Assembly (NCBI GenBank): GCA_934725085.1
Contig: CAKVAL010000025.1
Coordinates: 1 to 24,925 of the forward strand
Length of the DNA: 24,925 nucleotides
Direction: 5' to 3'
Source: an uncultured Erysipelotrichaceae bacterium
GTDB taxonomy: Bacteria > Bacillota_I > Bacilli_A > Erysipelotrichales > Erysipelotrichaceae
The notes beneath the pieces are model-generated. The model searched no databases. It was not told the DNA's origin and was given only the letters and a program-made list of their open reading frames with translations. This document shows positions 15,395 to 22,348 of this stretch, one piece after another. The position numbers and the translations under genes were made by a program. Each line of letters starts with the position of its first letter. The first letter of the stretch is position 1.

Positions 15395-16141
15395 ATGAAG
15401 TACGATCGCTTATTAGAAATTGAGAATTTTATTAAAGAAAAAAAGTCGCTTACGATAGAAGAACTATTAGAGACTTTTGACATTTCTATCCAAACTTTAA
15501 GAAGGGATTTGAAAGAATTGGAAGATAAGGGTAGTGTCAAAAAGGTCTATGGTGGTGTTATCTATAACGATGAAAATGGGGTTATTGATATCGCCTATCG
15601 TGAAGTTAATTCTTTAGAGGCAAAAAAAGAAGTTGGTGAATTAGCTTCTAGTTTAATAAGTGATAATGATGTTATCTTTATCGATTCTGGAACCACGGCT
15701 TGTCAAATTATTCCTTATATCAAAGATAAAAAGAATCTTACAATTATTACTCATTCTTTATTAGCACTAAAAGAATTAGAAAATAGAAACGACATTAAAG
15801 TTATTTTAATGGGTGGTGAATATCGAAATGATATTAAGAGTTTTGTCTTTGATGTTTCTAAATTAAATTATAATTTTAATATTTCTTTTATTTCGACTGT
15901 TGGCCTTGATGATAAAGCTGGTCTTACAAATAACGATTATTATGAAGGTCAAGTAAAAAGTGAAATTATAAAGCATAGTAAAAAAGTGTGTGTAGCATTA
16001 GATCATACAAAGTTCGATAAGATCATGTTTAATAGTTTTGCCTCATTAAGTGATGTAGATATTGTCGTAAGTGATGAAAAAGCTACAAAAAAGTATGAAG
16101 AATTGTTTAGAGAATATAAAATTTTGTATATTTGTGATTAA
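15395..16141 (+). CDS. DeoR-family transcriptional regulator
   Basis: A 248-residue DeoR/GlpR-type repressor. The N-terminal helix-turn-helix (about 1-57) includes ETFDISIQTLRRDLKELEDKG and the VKKVYGG wing. The C-terminal phosphosugar-binding, isomerase-like DeoRC domain (about 75-230) has DSGTTACQIIPYI, HSLLAL and DHTKFDK. Such proteins usually respond to a sugar phosphate. It is divergent from the kinase/iron-ADH operon and is its most likely regulator. No Shine-Dalgarno is present; the extended -10 at 15380-15388 ends 6 nt before the ATG, so the mRNA is probably leaderless. Two unknown membrane-associated genes follow within 24 nt. Confidence 0.9.
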   Translation: MKYDRLLEIENFIKEKKSLTIEELLETFDISIQTLRRDLKELEDKGSVKKVYGGVIYNDENGVIDIAYREVNSLEAKKEVGELASSLISDNDVIFIDSGTTACQIIPYIKDKKNLTIITHSLLALKELENRNDIKVILMGGEYRNDIKSFVFDVSKLNYNFNISFISTVGLDDKAGLTNNDYYEGQVKSEIIKHSKKVCVALDHTKFDKIMFNSFASLSDVDIVVSDEKATKKYEELFREYKILYICD

Positions 16142-16165
16142 ATAATATAGTGAGGATATTTATAT

Positions 16166-16795
16166 ATGGAAACAATTATTTATGGATTATGCGCCGCTGT
16201 GGTCTTAATGTGGCTTGTAAATGCGATTAGGTTTTATCAAAATCAGTATAAACATAAGTTTTATAAGCATATTTATTCTAATTTCTTTGAATATTATTAT
16301 AAGTTTTCTGTAAAACATGATGCATCAATCAGTTCTTTTATTAAGAATAGAATCGGTGCTAATCGTATCGTATTTAATTCTTACTTAAATGAAAAGTATG
16401 TGCCTGTTCATGAGTTAGTAACCATTATTACAACTAAGGGCCTGCTTGTATGTTACATCATTAATTCTATTGGTGAGGTGTCTGGTAAAGATAGTGATAA
16501 GCACTTGATTGTTAAACATGATAACAAGCGTTTTAAGATTAAGGGTCCTAAGGAAACGGTTGATAAGCATATTAAGGGTATTACTGATAAATGTGGTGAA
16601 CTACCTATCGAAGTATGTTATTTCTTTAAGAAGGGCGTTGATTTTAGCGGTTTTAAAACAGATGCTAAGGTTGCATACTACAAGGATGCGATTAAGGTAT
16701 TAGAAGAAATGAATGATTATTTAAGTGAACAAGATGTAGAAACTTGTTATAAGAGTTTAACAACACATTTGGTTAAGGAGGAAAAGGATGCTTAG
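16166..16795 (+). CDS. Unknown membrane-anchored protein, weakly NERD-like
   Basis: A 209-residue protein with one N-terminal membrane helix (about 5-22), then a soluble, Lys/Tyr-rich domain. The stretch from KNRIGANRIVFNSYL through VTIITTKGLLVCYI to SGKDSDKHLIV has the spacing of NERD (nuclease-related) domains, but I see no catalytic set, so this is only a suggestion. GAGG lies about 10 nt before the ATG. It follows the DeoR gene by 24 nt and overlaps the next gene by 8 nt. No function can be assigned. Confidence 0.65.
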   Translation: METIIYGLCAAVVLMWLVNAIRFYQNQYKHKFYKHIYSNFFEYYYKFSVKHDASISSFIKNRIGANRIVFNSYLNEKYVPVHELVTIITTKGLLVCYIINSIGEVSGKDSDKHLIVKHDNKRFKIKGPKETVDKHIKGITDKCGELPIEVCYFFKKGVDFSGFKTDAKVAYYKDAIKVLEEMNDYLSEQDVETCYKSLTTHLVKEEKDA

Positions 16796-16982
16796 AAATT
16801 TGAAATTTATAGCGCTAGTTATTGGCTTTGGTTTAATACTAGCTACTAAGTTAAAATACCAAAAGAGGATTGCGAATAATCCTGATAAGTCTACGCCCTA
16901 CAACAAAGAAGAAAAGACGATGTTGTATACAGGCTATGGCTTTTGTGCATTAGCTATTCTATTTGTAATACTTTGGAATTAG
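16788..16982 (+). CDS. Small two-helix membrane protein of unknown function
   Basis: A 64-residue protein with membrane helices at about 5-20 and 46-62 and a short charged loop (NNPDKSTPYNKEEK) between them. An AAGGAGG site precedes the ATG, which lies inside the end of the upstream unknown gene. The translational coupling suggests the two proteins work together at the membrane. No family is recognised. It ends at a strong hairpin. Confidence 0.7.
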   Translation: MLRNLKFIALVIGFGLILATKLKYQKRIANNPDKSTPYNKEEKTMLYTGYGFCALAILFVILWN

Positions 16983-16983
16983 A

Positions 16984-17008
16984 AAAGGACTCGTTATTAG
17001 AGTCCTTT
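16984..17008. terminator. Bidirectional terminator between convergent operons
   Basis: AAAGGACTC (16984-16992), loop of 7 nt, GAGTCCTTT (17000-17008), with T-rich sequence on either side. The stop codon of the minus-strand racemase-fold gene lies within the loop. Confidence 0.8.
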
Positions 17009-17656
17009 AACTTTTTCAATAGCTTTCTTAACACCAAGTTCTGGGCTTGTTAATACTGGAACCTTACAATCTTTTAAGTAAGGAAGTAGGGTAGTCATAG
17101 AACCTTGTGCTAAACAGATTACATCATGGTCTTCACTAGCCTTGTTGATAGCGTCGATAACAAGTTTATTGTGCTTTTCAACATTTTTTTCTTTCATCAA
17201 AATATCTAGTGCTCCATCTACCAAGATATCATCAACAACACAGTCCTTGTTTGCTTCTAAAGCTTTTCTTTCAACAAGTCTTGTGCTTGGACCAACTGTA
17301 GAGGCAACAGTAGCGATAACAGCAATTTTTTTACCCATGCTTACAGCTTTTTCAGCCATAGCTTCATCAACCTTAACAACAGGAATATCGACACATTTTG
17401 CGGCAATATCAGCTGCTTCTCCAACTGATGAACATTGGTTGAAAATAAGGTCAGCACCTAAGTCTTGAGCAATCTTGAAATAAGTGCACATTCTAGAAAT
17501 AATAGCTGGTGTAATATGACCATTAGCTTTTACTTCATCTAACAAAGAATCATCAACGATATTATGATATTCAATATCACTTCCATATTTGTTGAACAAT
17601 TCTTTTAAATCGTAGTACGAAACATTTGATGTATGTATCGCAAATATCTTTTTCAT
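16997..17656 (-). CDS. Asp/Glu/hydantoin-racemase-fold protein
   Basis: A 219-residue protein of the Asp/Glu racemase superfamily (aspartate, glutamate and hydantoin racemases, maleate isomerase, arylmalonate decarboxylase). The first active-site loop is present as FNQCSSVGE with C75. The position where racemases carry the second cysteine reads CLAQGSM, so a glutamine (Q184) takes its place. A two-base racemase mechanism is therefore doubtful, and an isomerase, decarboxylase or epimerase role is possible. It starts one base after the stop of the RpiB-like gene without its own ribosome site, so it depends on coupling and belongs to the regulator operon. The substrate is unknown, but the context points to sugar-acid breakdown. 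Confidence 0.8.
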   Translation of the reverse strand: MKKIFAIHTSNVSYYDLKELFNKYGSDIEYHNIVDDSLLDEVKANGHITPAIISRMCTYFKIAQDLGADLIFNQCSSVGEAADIAAKCVDIPVVKVDEAMAEKAVSMGKKIAVIATVASTVGPSTRLVERKALEANKDCVVDDILVDGALDILMKEKNVEKHNKLVIDAINKASEDHDVICLAQGSMTTLLPYLKDCKVPVLTSPELGVKKAIEKVKGL

Positions 17657-17657
17657 G

Positions 17658-18317
17658 CTATTTAACTAAAGAATCAACATATGCCTTGATTTCTTCGTCT
17701 TGGCAACCTGCATAGAAACAATCTAAGAAACGAGGAGTTAAAGCGTTCTTAACTAAGTCTTGGTCAATTGACTTCAAAGCTTCGATTAGAGGCTTAGCAA
17801 TTAGCTTCTTAGTTTCAAATAGCTTAGCAGCGTTACGGTTTTGGCTTTCTTTTCTACCTGGTTCATTAGGATAGCCCATACCAGCAGGAGATGAGAATGC
17901 AGTTTCAAATGTAATCTTTAAGTTTACATCAGCACCCCAACCAAAGCCTTTTGCGAATGGGAATGACAAGCAGTTACCGTTATTGATTTGTAAGTATAAG
18001 AATGCATCACTTGGATCGATACAATATCCGCAAACTACACCTGGCATCATGTTACATGCCATTAGAGCACCTTGTCCTGTACCACAACCTGTTACTACAA
18101 AGTCAACAGCCTTTGAGTTTAATAATAATGCAGCTTGAACACCAATGTTTAAATAAGTTAAGTAGCCTGGTTGGCCAACTGTTAAACTAGCATCTTCGCT
18201 AGACATACCAGTATTGAATACTGTATGTCCCATTGGTTCAACAACTTCTTTTAGTACGTCTAGTACTTGTTGATTCTTACTTGATTGTGAGAATTCATTA
18301 ATTAAAGCAATTTTCAT
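17658..18317 (-). CDS. RpiB/LacAB-family isomerase, DhuI-like
   Basis: A 219-residue member of the RpiB/LacA/LacB isomerase superfamily, about 70 residues longer than true RpiB. It begins MKIALINEFSQSSKN and has the VVTGCGTGQG active-site loop with the base cysteine at C78, then GWGADVNLKITFETAF in place of RpiB's short end. From memory this long form matches DhuI, the streptococcal and lactobacillar isomerase that converts 4-deoxy-L-threo-5-hexosulose-uronate to 3-deoxy-D-glycero-2,5-hexodiulosonate after glycosaminoglycan disaccharide cleavage. The DhuD-like SDR at 22349 fits this. An ATG at 18326 directly touches the GAAGG site, so the ATG at 18317, 9 nt beyond it, is preferred. A sulfo- or other sugar-acid isomerase is the alternative. 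Confidence 0.75.
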   Translation of the reverse strand: MKIALINEFSQSSKNQQVLDVLKEVVEPMGHTVFNTGMSSEDASLTVGQPGYLTYLNIGVQAALLLNSKAVDFVVTGCGTGQGALMACNMMPGVVCGYCIDPSDAFLYLQINNGNCLSFPFAKGFGWGADVNLKITFETAFSSPAGMGYPNEPGRKESQNRNAAKLFETKKLIAKPLIEALKSIDQDLVKNALTPRFLDCFYAGCQDEEIKAYVDSLVK

Positions 18318-18376
18318 TTTGTTCATCCTTCTTTCTAATTCAATAATACATTATTTTGTACAAGATTACTAAAAAA

Positions 18377-19297
18377 TTAAAGAAGTCTTAATTTTTTCTC
18401 CAAAACTAACTTTTGAGTTTCCAAAACAACTTCTTTATCAATCAACGCACTTAAGTAGCTATCTGGAATTAAAGAATCCTTCAGGGTAACAAGAACTGCC
18501 TCATTGTCATAGCCATCACATAGGTCATCAATATCGACATAACACGCTGGCATACCCTTATCTTTGATTTCATCAACATTTGTCACCACAGCATCCAATT
18601 CACCCTTGATTACTTTTTCAACCGATTGGTAATATTCCATTGGGACAAAAGTAACCTTTTTACCATCACATAACCTTACGGTAATATCGTAAGTATCGGC
18701 AGATACTTCGTCTAGTCCTACTCGCATTCCATCTTCTATTTGAGTAGCTTTTTCATCACTGAAACAAATAACGTGTTTAGACAGGTATGAGTATTCTCCA
18801 AAATTATAAAGGATTTGTAAGTCATCATGGTCTTTCAGGTAACGATCAGCTGATAGTTTAGATACAATCGCAAAATCATAACGGCCTTGTTGTACCATTC
18901 TCATTCTTTTTACAGCGCCTCGCATGTAGGCGATATAAACTGGAATTTCACTATTTTCTAATGTTCTAGTTAAACCACTAGCCAGCCCTTCATGCCTTTT
19001 TGAATAAGGGAAGGGCATAATACCCGCTAAATCAGTAACGCCAATAATCTCTAAAAGTATCCTGGTGTTTTTTTCAGTTAATGTTGTACCCTTATATCCT
19101 TTCGCTTGTAACTTGATAGCACCTAGGTCTGTAAGATTTTTAATTGCGTTTTGGACAGTGCCCCTAGGCAAAGAAAAATTTTTAGAAATTTCTGTTACTG
19201 TAGGAATTCGTGATCCAACTTCCAATTCCAAAAACATCTTGGAAATCTCAATGGAAGCCAGTCCACACTTGTTCATTAAAGAATTAATTACTTGCAT
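18377..19297 (-). CDS. YhfZ-type GntR-like transcriptional regulator
   Basis: A 306-residue regulator with an N-terminal winged helix (about 15-75, with TVTEISKNFSLPRGTVQNAIKNL and a GYKGTTL wing) and a C-terminal ligand-binding domain of the YhfZ_C type that looks like a periplasmic-binding-protein fold. The characteristic PFPYSKRHEGLASGL segment is at about 94-108. It is the first gene of the minus-strand operon and faces the iron-ADH operon across an elaborate operator, so it is the probable local regulator. A TTG codon at 19324 is in frame but lacks a ribosome site. The ATG at 19297 also lacks one, but lies exactly 6 nt after a consensus TATAAT, predicting a leaderless mRNA that starts at the AUG. 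The effector is probably an intermediate of the pathway. Confidence 0.82.
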   Translation of the reverse strand: MQVINSLMNKCGLASIEISKMFLELEVGSRIPTVTEISKNFSLPRGTVQNAIKNLTDLGAIKLQAKGYKGTTLTEKNTRILLEIIGVTDLAGIMPFPYSKRHEGLASGLTRTLENSEIPVYIAYMRGAVKRMRMVQQGRYDFAIVSKLSADRYLKDHDDLQILYNFGEYSYLSKHVICFSDEKATQIEDGMRVGLDEVSADTYDITVRLCDGKKVTFVPMEYYQSVEKVIKGELDAVVTNVDEIKDKGMPACYVDIDDLCDGYDNEAVLVTLKDSLIPDSYLSALIDKEVVLETQKLVLEKKLRLL

Positions 19298-19303
19298 AAA
19301 ACA

Positions 19304-19309
19304 ATTATA
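19304..19309 (-). promoter_or_regulatory. -10 element of the YhfZ-type regulator gene
   Basis: TATAAT on the minus strand, 6 nt before the ATG at 19297. The -35 is weak (TTTCTT at 19332-19327, 17-nt spacer). The operator lies just upstream at 19334-19377. Confidence 0.6.
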
Positions 19310-19333
19310 ACGAGGAATGTTCAAAAAAGAAAC

Positions 19334-19377
19334 ATCATAATTGTCGACAATCTATTTACATTGTCGACAATTATGAT
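19334..19377. promoter_or_regulatory. Double-palindrome operator between the divergent operons
   Basis: Perfect 18-bp inverted repeat: ATCATAATTGTCGACAAT (19334-19351), an 8-bp centre CTATTTAC, and its exact complement ATTGTCGACAATTATGAT (19360-19377). Each arm contains the 12-bp palindrome ATTGTCGACAAT, with centres 20 bp apart, two helical turns. This suggests two regulator dimers bound side by side on the same DNA face. It overlaps the presumed plus-strand promoter and lies just upstream of the regulator's own promoter. The most likely ligand is the YhfZ-type protein encoded next to it. Confidence 0.85.
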
Positions 19378-19382
19378 ATCCT
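19355..19382 (+). promoter_or_regulatory. Possible promoter of the iron-ADH/transketolase operon
   Basis: TTTACA (19355-19360), 16 nt, TATCCT (19377-19382); alternatively a TATGAT -10 at 19372-19377 with a poor -35. Either choice overlaps the right arm of the operator, so occupancy should repress. AGGAGGA at 19389-19395 is the ribosome site. Confidence 0.4.
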
Positions 19383-19401
19383 AGAAGCAGGAGGATACAT
19401 C

Positions 19402-20508
19402 ATGAAAGATATGTTTGTATTAAAAAGTGAAATCTGTTTGTTCGATAAAGTGGAAGATTTTCTAAGGAAAGAGAATGTTTGTGAAGATGACTTGATCATT
19501 ACTAATCGTTTTATCTTTGATGGCAAATATAAAACTAGTGCTCATCTTATTTTCCAAGAAGAATATGGAAAGGGAGAACCTACTGATGTAATGGTTGAAA
19601 CTATTAGGAAGAATATTCCTTCAAGTATTAAAAGAATCATTGCGATTGGTGGCGGTACTGTAATTGATATTTCTAAATTTTTGATTCTTGATTATGATGG
19701 AAAGATTGATCAAGTAATCAATAGAGAAATACCTTTTACTAAAGTAAGAAGTCTATATGTTTTGCCTACTACTGTAGGTACTGGTAGTGAAGTGACTAAT
19801 GTTGCGATTTGTGAAATGATCGAAAGAAAGACTAAGAAAGGTCTTGCGGATGACTTGATTTATCCTGATAAGGCGGCATTAATACCAGAACTTGTTAAGA
19901 CTCTTCCTTATAAGTTTTTTGCGACAAGTTCCATTGATGCCCTTATTCATTCAATCGAATCATTTGTATCACCTAACGCAACTTATTATTCTAGAATCTT
20001 TTCTAAAGAAGCTATGACTATTATTTTAGGATGTTATAAAAAAGTGGTAAGTGGTGAAAACTGGAATAAATATGCTAAGGATTTCTTATATGCATCAAAT
20101 TTAGCAGGTATTGCGTTTAATAATGCAGGATGTGGAGCTGTACATGCCCTTAGTTATCCACTAGGTGGTACATATCATATTCCTCATGGGGAGGCTAACA
20201 TGTTGATGTTTGAGGCAGTATTTAAGAAATATCGTGAAAAAGATCCAAGTGGAAAGATTAATGATTTGTATCTTATCTTATCTGATGTACTAGGTTGTGA
20301 CGAAAGTAGTGCTCTTGATGAAATGTTTAAAATATTAGACTTAATCTTGAAAAGAAATCCTTTGAATATTTATGGTGTTAAGAAAGAAGAATTAGCAGTA
20401 TTTGCTAAGAGTGTAGTCCAAAATCAAGGAAGATTGTTGGCAAACAATTATACTTCGTTAAGTGAAGATGAAATGTTAGAAATCTATGAAAGTGTGTTTG
20501 ATAAATAA
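19402..20508 (+). CDS. Iron-containing alcohol dehydrogenase, 4-hydroxybutyrate-dehydrogenase-like
   Basis: A 368-residue metal-dependent alcohol dehydrogenase. The dinucleotide loop is GGGTVID (83-89), PTTVGTGSE (122-130) follows, and the ligands are D179, H183, H248 and H262. Extended stretches such as EEYGKGEPTD, LPYKFF.TSS.DALIH and GGTYHIPHGEAN strongly resemble clostridial 4-hydroxybutyrate dehydrogenase, which reduces succinate semialdehyde. A C4 omega-semialdehyde acid is thus a reasonable substrate class here. It has a strong AGGAGGA site and leads the operon with the transketolase genes, 2 nt apart. In context it may reduce the aldehyde acid left after transketolase removes two carbons. 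That role is inferred. Confidence 0.85.
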   Translation: MKDMFVLKSEICLFDKVEDFLRKENVCEDDLIITNRFIFDGKYKTSAHLIFQEEYGKGEPTDVMVETIRKNIPSSIKRIIAIGGGTVIDISKFLILDYDGKIDQVINREIPFTKVRSLYVLPTTVGTGSEVTNVAICEMIERKTKKGLADDLIYPDKAALIPELVKTLPYKFFATSSIDALIHSIESFVSPNATYYSRIFSKEAMTIILGCYKKVVSGENWNKYAKDFLYASNLAGIAFNNAGCGAVHALSYPLGGTYHIPHGEANMLMFEAVFKKYREKDPSGKINDLYLILSDVLGCDESSALDEMFKILDLILKRNPLNIYGVKKEELAVFAKSVVQNQGRLLANNYTSLSEDEMLEIYESVFDK

Positions 20509-20510
20509 TT

Positions 20511-21341
20511 ATGGAAAATTATAAGAAATTAGCAGCAGAAATAAGAAAGACAATTTTATTAGGCATGTCTTATGCTCATGCAGGACATGTTGGTGGTTCA
20601 ATGTCAATGGCTGACTTGTTGGCAGTGCTGTATGGCGGTGTAATGCATATTGATCCTAAAAATCCTAAGATGGAAGACCGTGATCGTTTAGTTGTTTCTA
20701 AGGGGCACTGTGGTTATGGTGTTTATGGTGCTTTAGCCTTAAAGGGTTATTTCCCTTATGAATGGTTGAAGACGATTAATAAGGCAGGAACAAAGCTTCC
20801 AAGCCACTGCGATATGAATAAGGTTCCTGGCATAGATATGACTACTGGTTCACTTGGTCAGGGCATGTCAACTGGCTTGGGTATTGCCTGGGGTCTTAGA
20901 TATTTAAATAGTCCAGCCTATACTTATATCATTTTGGGTGATGGTGAATGTCAAGAAGGGCAAGTATGGGAAGGTGCTTTGTTTGCAGGGACAAGGAAAT
21001 TAAATAATGTGATTGCCTTTGTGGATGTTAATAAGAAACAACTAGATGGTTATACTAAGGATATTTGTGATGTTGGTGATTTAAGAGTAAAATTTGAAGA
21101 TTTTGGCTGGTATGCTCAAGAAGTAGATGGTCATAATCACAAAGAAATAATCGACGCTATTAATAATGCTAAGAATCAAAAAGATAAGCCTTCAATGATT
21201 GTGCTTAATACTATTAAGGGTAAAGATTGTAGTTTCGCTGAAGATGTTTTCTATAATCATCATATGACCTTTACAGATGAACAATATAAAGTGGCTATAG
21301 CTAAATTGGATGAGATTATAAAGGAGTCTGAAAATGTATAA
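20511..21341 (+). CDS. Transketolase, N-terminal (TPP-binding) subunit
   Basis: The 276-residue N-terminal half of a two-subunit transketolase, which transfers a two-carbon ketol unit between ketose donors and aldose acceptors. It has the conserved HAGHVGGS (23-30), SKGH (63-66), TGSLGQG, and the thiamine-diphosphate/magnesium motif starting GDGE (143) and reaching DVNKKQLDG (172-180). It starts 2 nt after the iron-ADH stop and has no ribosome site of its own, so translation is coupled. It overlaps the C-terminal subunit gene by 8 nt. Split transketolases of this kind often serve dedicated pathways rather than the general pentose phosphate cycle. Confidence 0.93.
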   Translation: MENYKKLAAEIRKTILLGMSYAHAGHVGGSMSMADLLAVLYGGVMHIDPKNPKMEDRDRLVVSKGHCGYGVYGALALKGYFPYEWLKTINKAGTKLPSHCDMNKVPGIDMTTGSLGQGMSTGLGIAWGLRYLNSPAYTYIILGDGECQEGQVWEGALFAGTRKLNNVIAFVDVNKKQLDGYTKDICDVGDLRVKFEDFGWYAQEVDGHNHKEIIDAINNAKNQKDKPSMIVLNTIKGKDCSFAEDVFYNHHMTFTDEQYKVAIAKLDEIIKESENV

Positions 21342-22290
21342 AGTTTGTAATAATATTGAAACAGAAGCAAGAGAAATGCGTGAAGTGTTTGCGGATACTA
21401 TGATGGAATTAGCTGAAAATGATAAGAAAGTCATTTATCTTGATGGTGATATTATGAATTCTATTAAGATGGTTCCTTTCTCAAAAAAGTTTCCTGAACA
21501 AACGATAGATTGTGGCATTCAAGAAGCTAATATGGTTGGTGTAGCAGCTGGTATGTCAAGTGTTGGTTTGATTCCTTATGTTCATACTTTTGCCCCATTT
21601 ATCACAAGAAGAGCGATGGATCAAGTGTTTATGTCTTGTGCCTATGCAAAATTGAATGTACGTTTGATTGGCTCTGACCCTGGTATGACAGCTACAAGCA
21701 ATGGTGGTACTCACTTTGCCCTAGAGGATATTGGTACATTAAGAAGCATACCTAATGTAACTATCATTGATCCAAGTGATTCAACTATGCTTAAAGATTG
21801 TTTAATAAAAACCAAAGATTTATATGGCGTTTACTATATGCGTTTGTCTCGCAAGAAAGTTGATAAGATTTATGAAGATGGTTCTACTTTTGAAATTGGT
21901 AAGGCTAATTTGATAAGAGAGGGAAGTGATATAACTATCATTGCCAATGGCTTTGCGGTAGGTGATGCGATTAGAGTTTCTGATGATTTAAAAAAAGAAG
22001 GTATTTCAGTTAGAGTACTTGATATGTTTACAATTAAACCAATCGATAAGGAAGCAATCATTAAGGCTGCCAAAGAAACAAAAGCTATCATCACTGTTGA
22101 AAATCATAATATCATTGGTGGTTTAGGAAGCGCAGTAAGTGAAGTATTATGTGAAAACTGCCCTTGTATCTTAAAAAGATTAGGCGCAAAAGATCGTTTT
22201 GGTGAGGTTGGCGACTTAGCATATCTTAAGAAGACATTTGGTGTTTCTTATGATGATATTAAGGAAGCAGTATTAGAAATGAAGTCTTAA
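21334..22290 (+). CDS. Transketolase, C-terminal subunit
   Basis: The 318-residue second half of the split transketolase. The pyrimidine-binding domain contains the activating glutamate E64 in CGIQEANMVGVAAGMS, then GGTHFALEDIGTLRSIPNVTIIDPSD. The C-terminal domain (about 185-318) has the ITIIANGFAVGDAI and TVENHNIIGGLGSAVSE signatures. AAAGGAG lies upstream of the ATG, which overlaps the first subunit gene. No obvious defect is seen. Together with the N-terminal subunit it forms a full enzyme. The donor in this cluster is unknown; a keto-uronate, deoxy-diketo-acid or sulfo-ketose are options to consider. Confidence 0.92.
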   Translation: MYKVCNNIETEAREMREVFADTMMELAENDKKVIYLDGDIMNSIKMVPFSKKFPEQTIDCGIQEANMVGVAAGMSSVGLIPYVHTFAPFITRRAMDQVFMSCAYAKLNVRLIGSDPGMTATSNGGTHFALEDIGTLRSIPNVTIIDPSDSTMLKDCLIKTKDLYGVYYMRLSRKKVDKIYEDGSTFEIGKANLIREGSDITIIANGFAVGDAIRVSDDLKKEGISVRVLDMFTIKPIDKEAIIKAAKETKAIITVENHNIIGGLGSAVSEVLCENCPCILKRLGAKDRFGEVGDLAYLKKTFGVSYDDIKEAVLEMKS

Positions 22291-22295
22291 CTTTA

Positions 22296-22325
22296 ATACA
22301 AATAATTGTATATTTGTGGTATTAT
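22296..22325 (+). promoter_or_regulatory. Inverted repeat and extended -10 promoter before the SDR gene
   Basis: ATACAA (22296-22301), 4 nt, TTGTAT (22306-22311) is a perfect 6-4-6 inverted repeat. TG at 22317-22318, one base, then TATTAT at 22320-22325 is an extended -10. The SDR gene may thus have its own promoter in addition to readthrough from the transketolase genes. Confidence 0.5.
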
Positions 22326-22348
22326 TCCCTCATAAGGAGAATATAAAA

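Noticed and set aside
17142..17468. Plus-strand open frame of 108 codons opposite the racemase-fold gene
   Set aside because: Low-complexity Ser/Thr/Ala product antisense to a recognisable protein.
17658..18317. Annotation of the second RpiB-family gene as a spare ribose-5-phosphate isomerase
   Set aside because: It is about 70 residues longer, lacks the DHA start motif, and sits in a sugar-acid cluster; the true rpiB is at 452-904.
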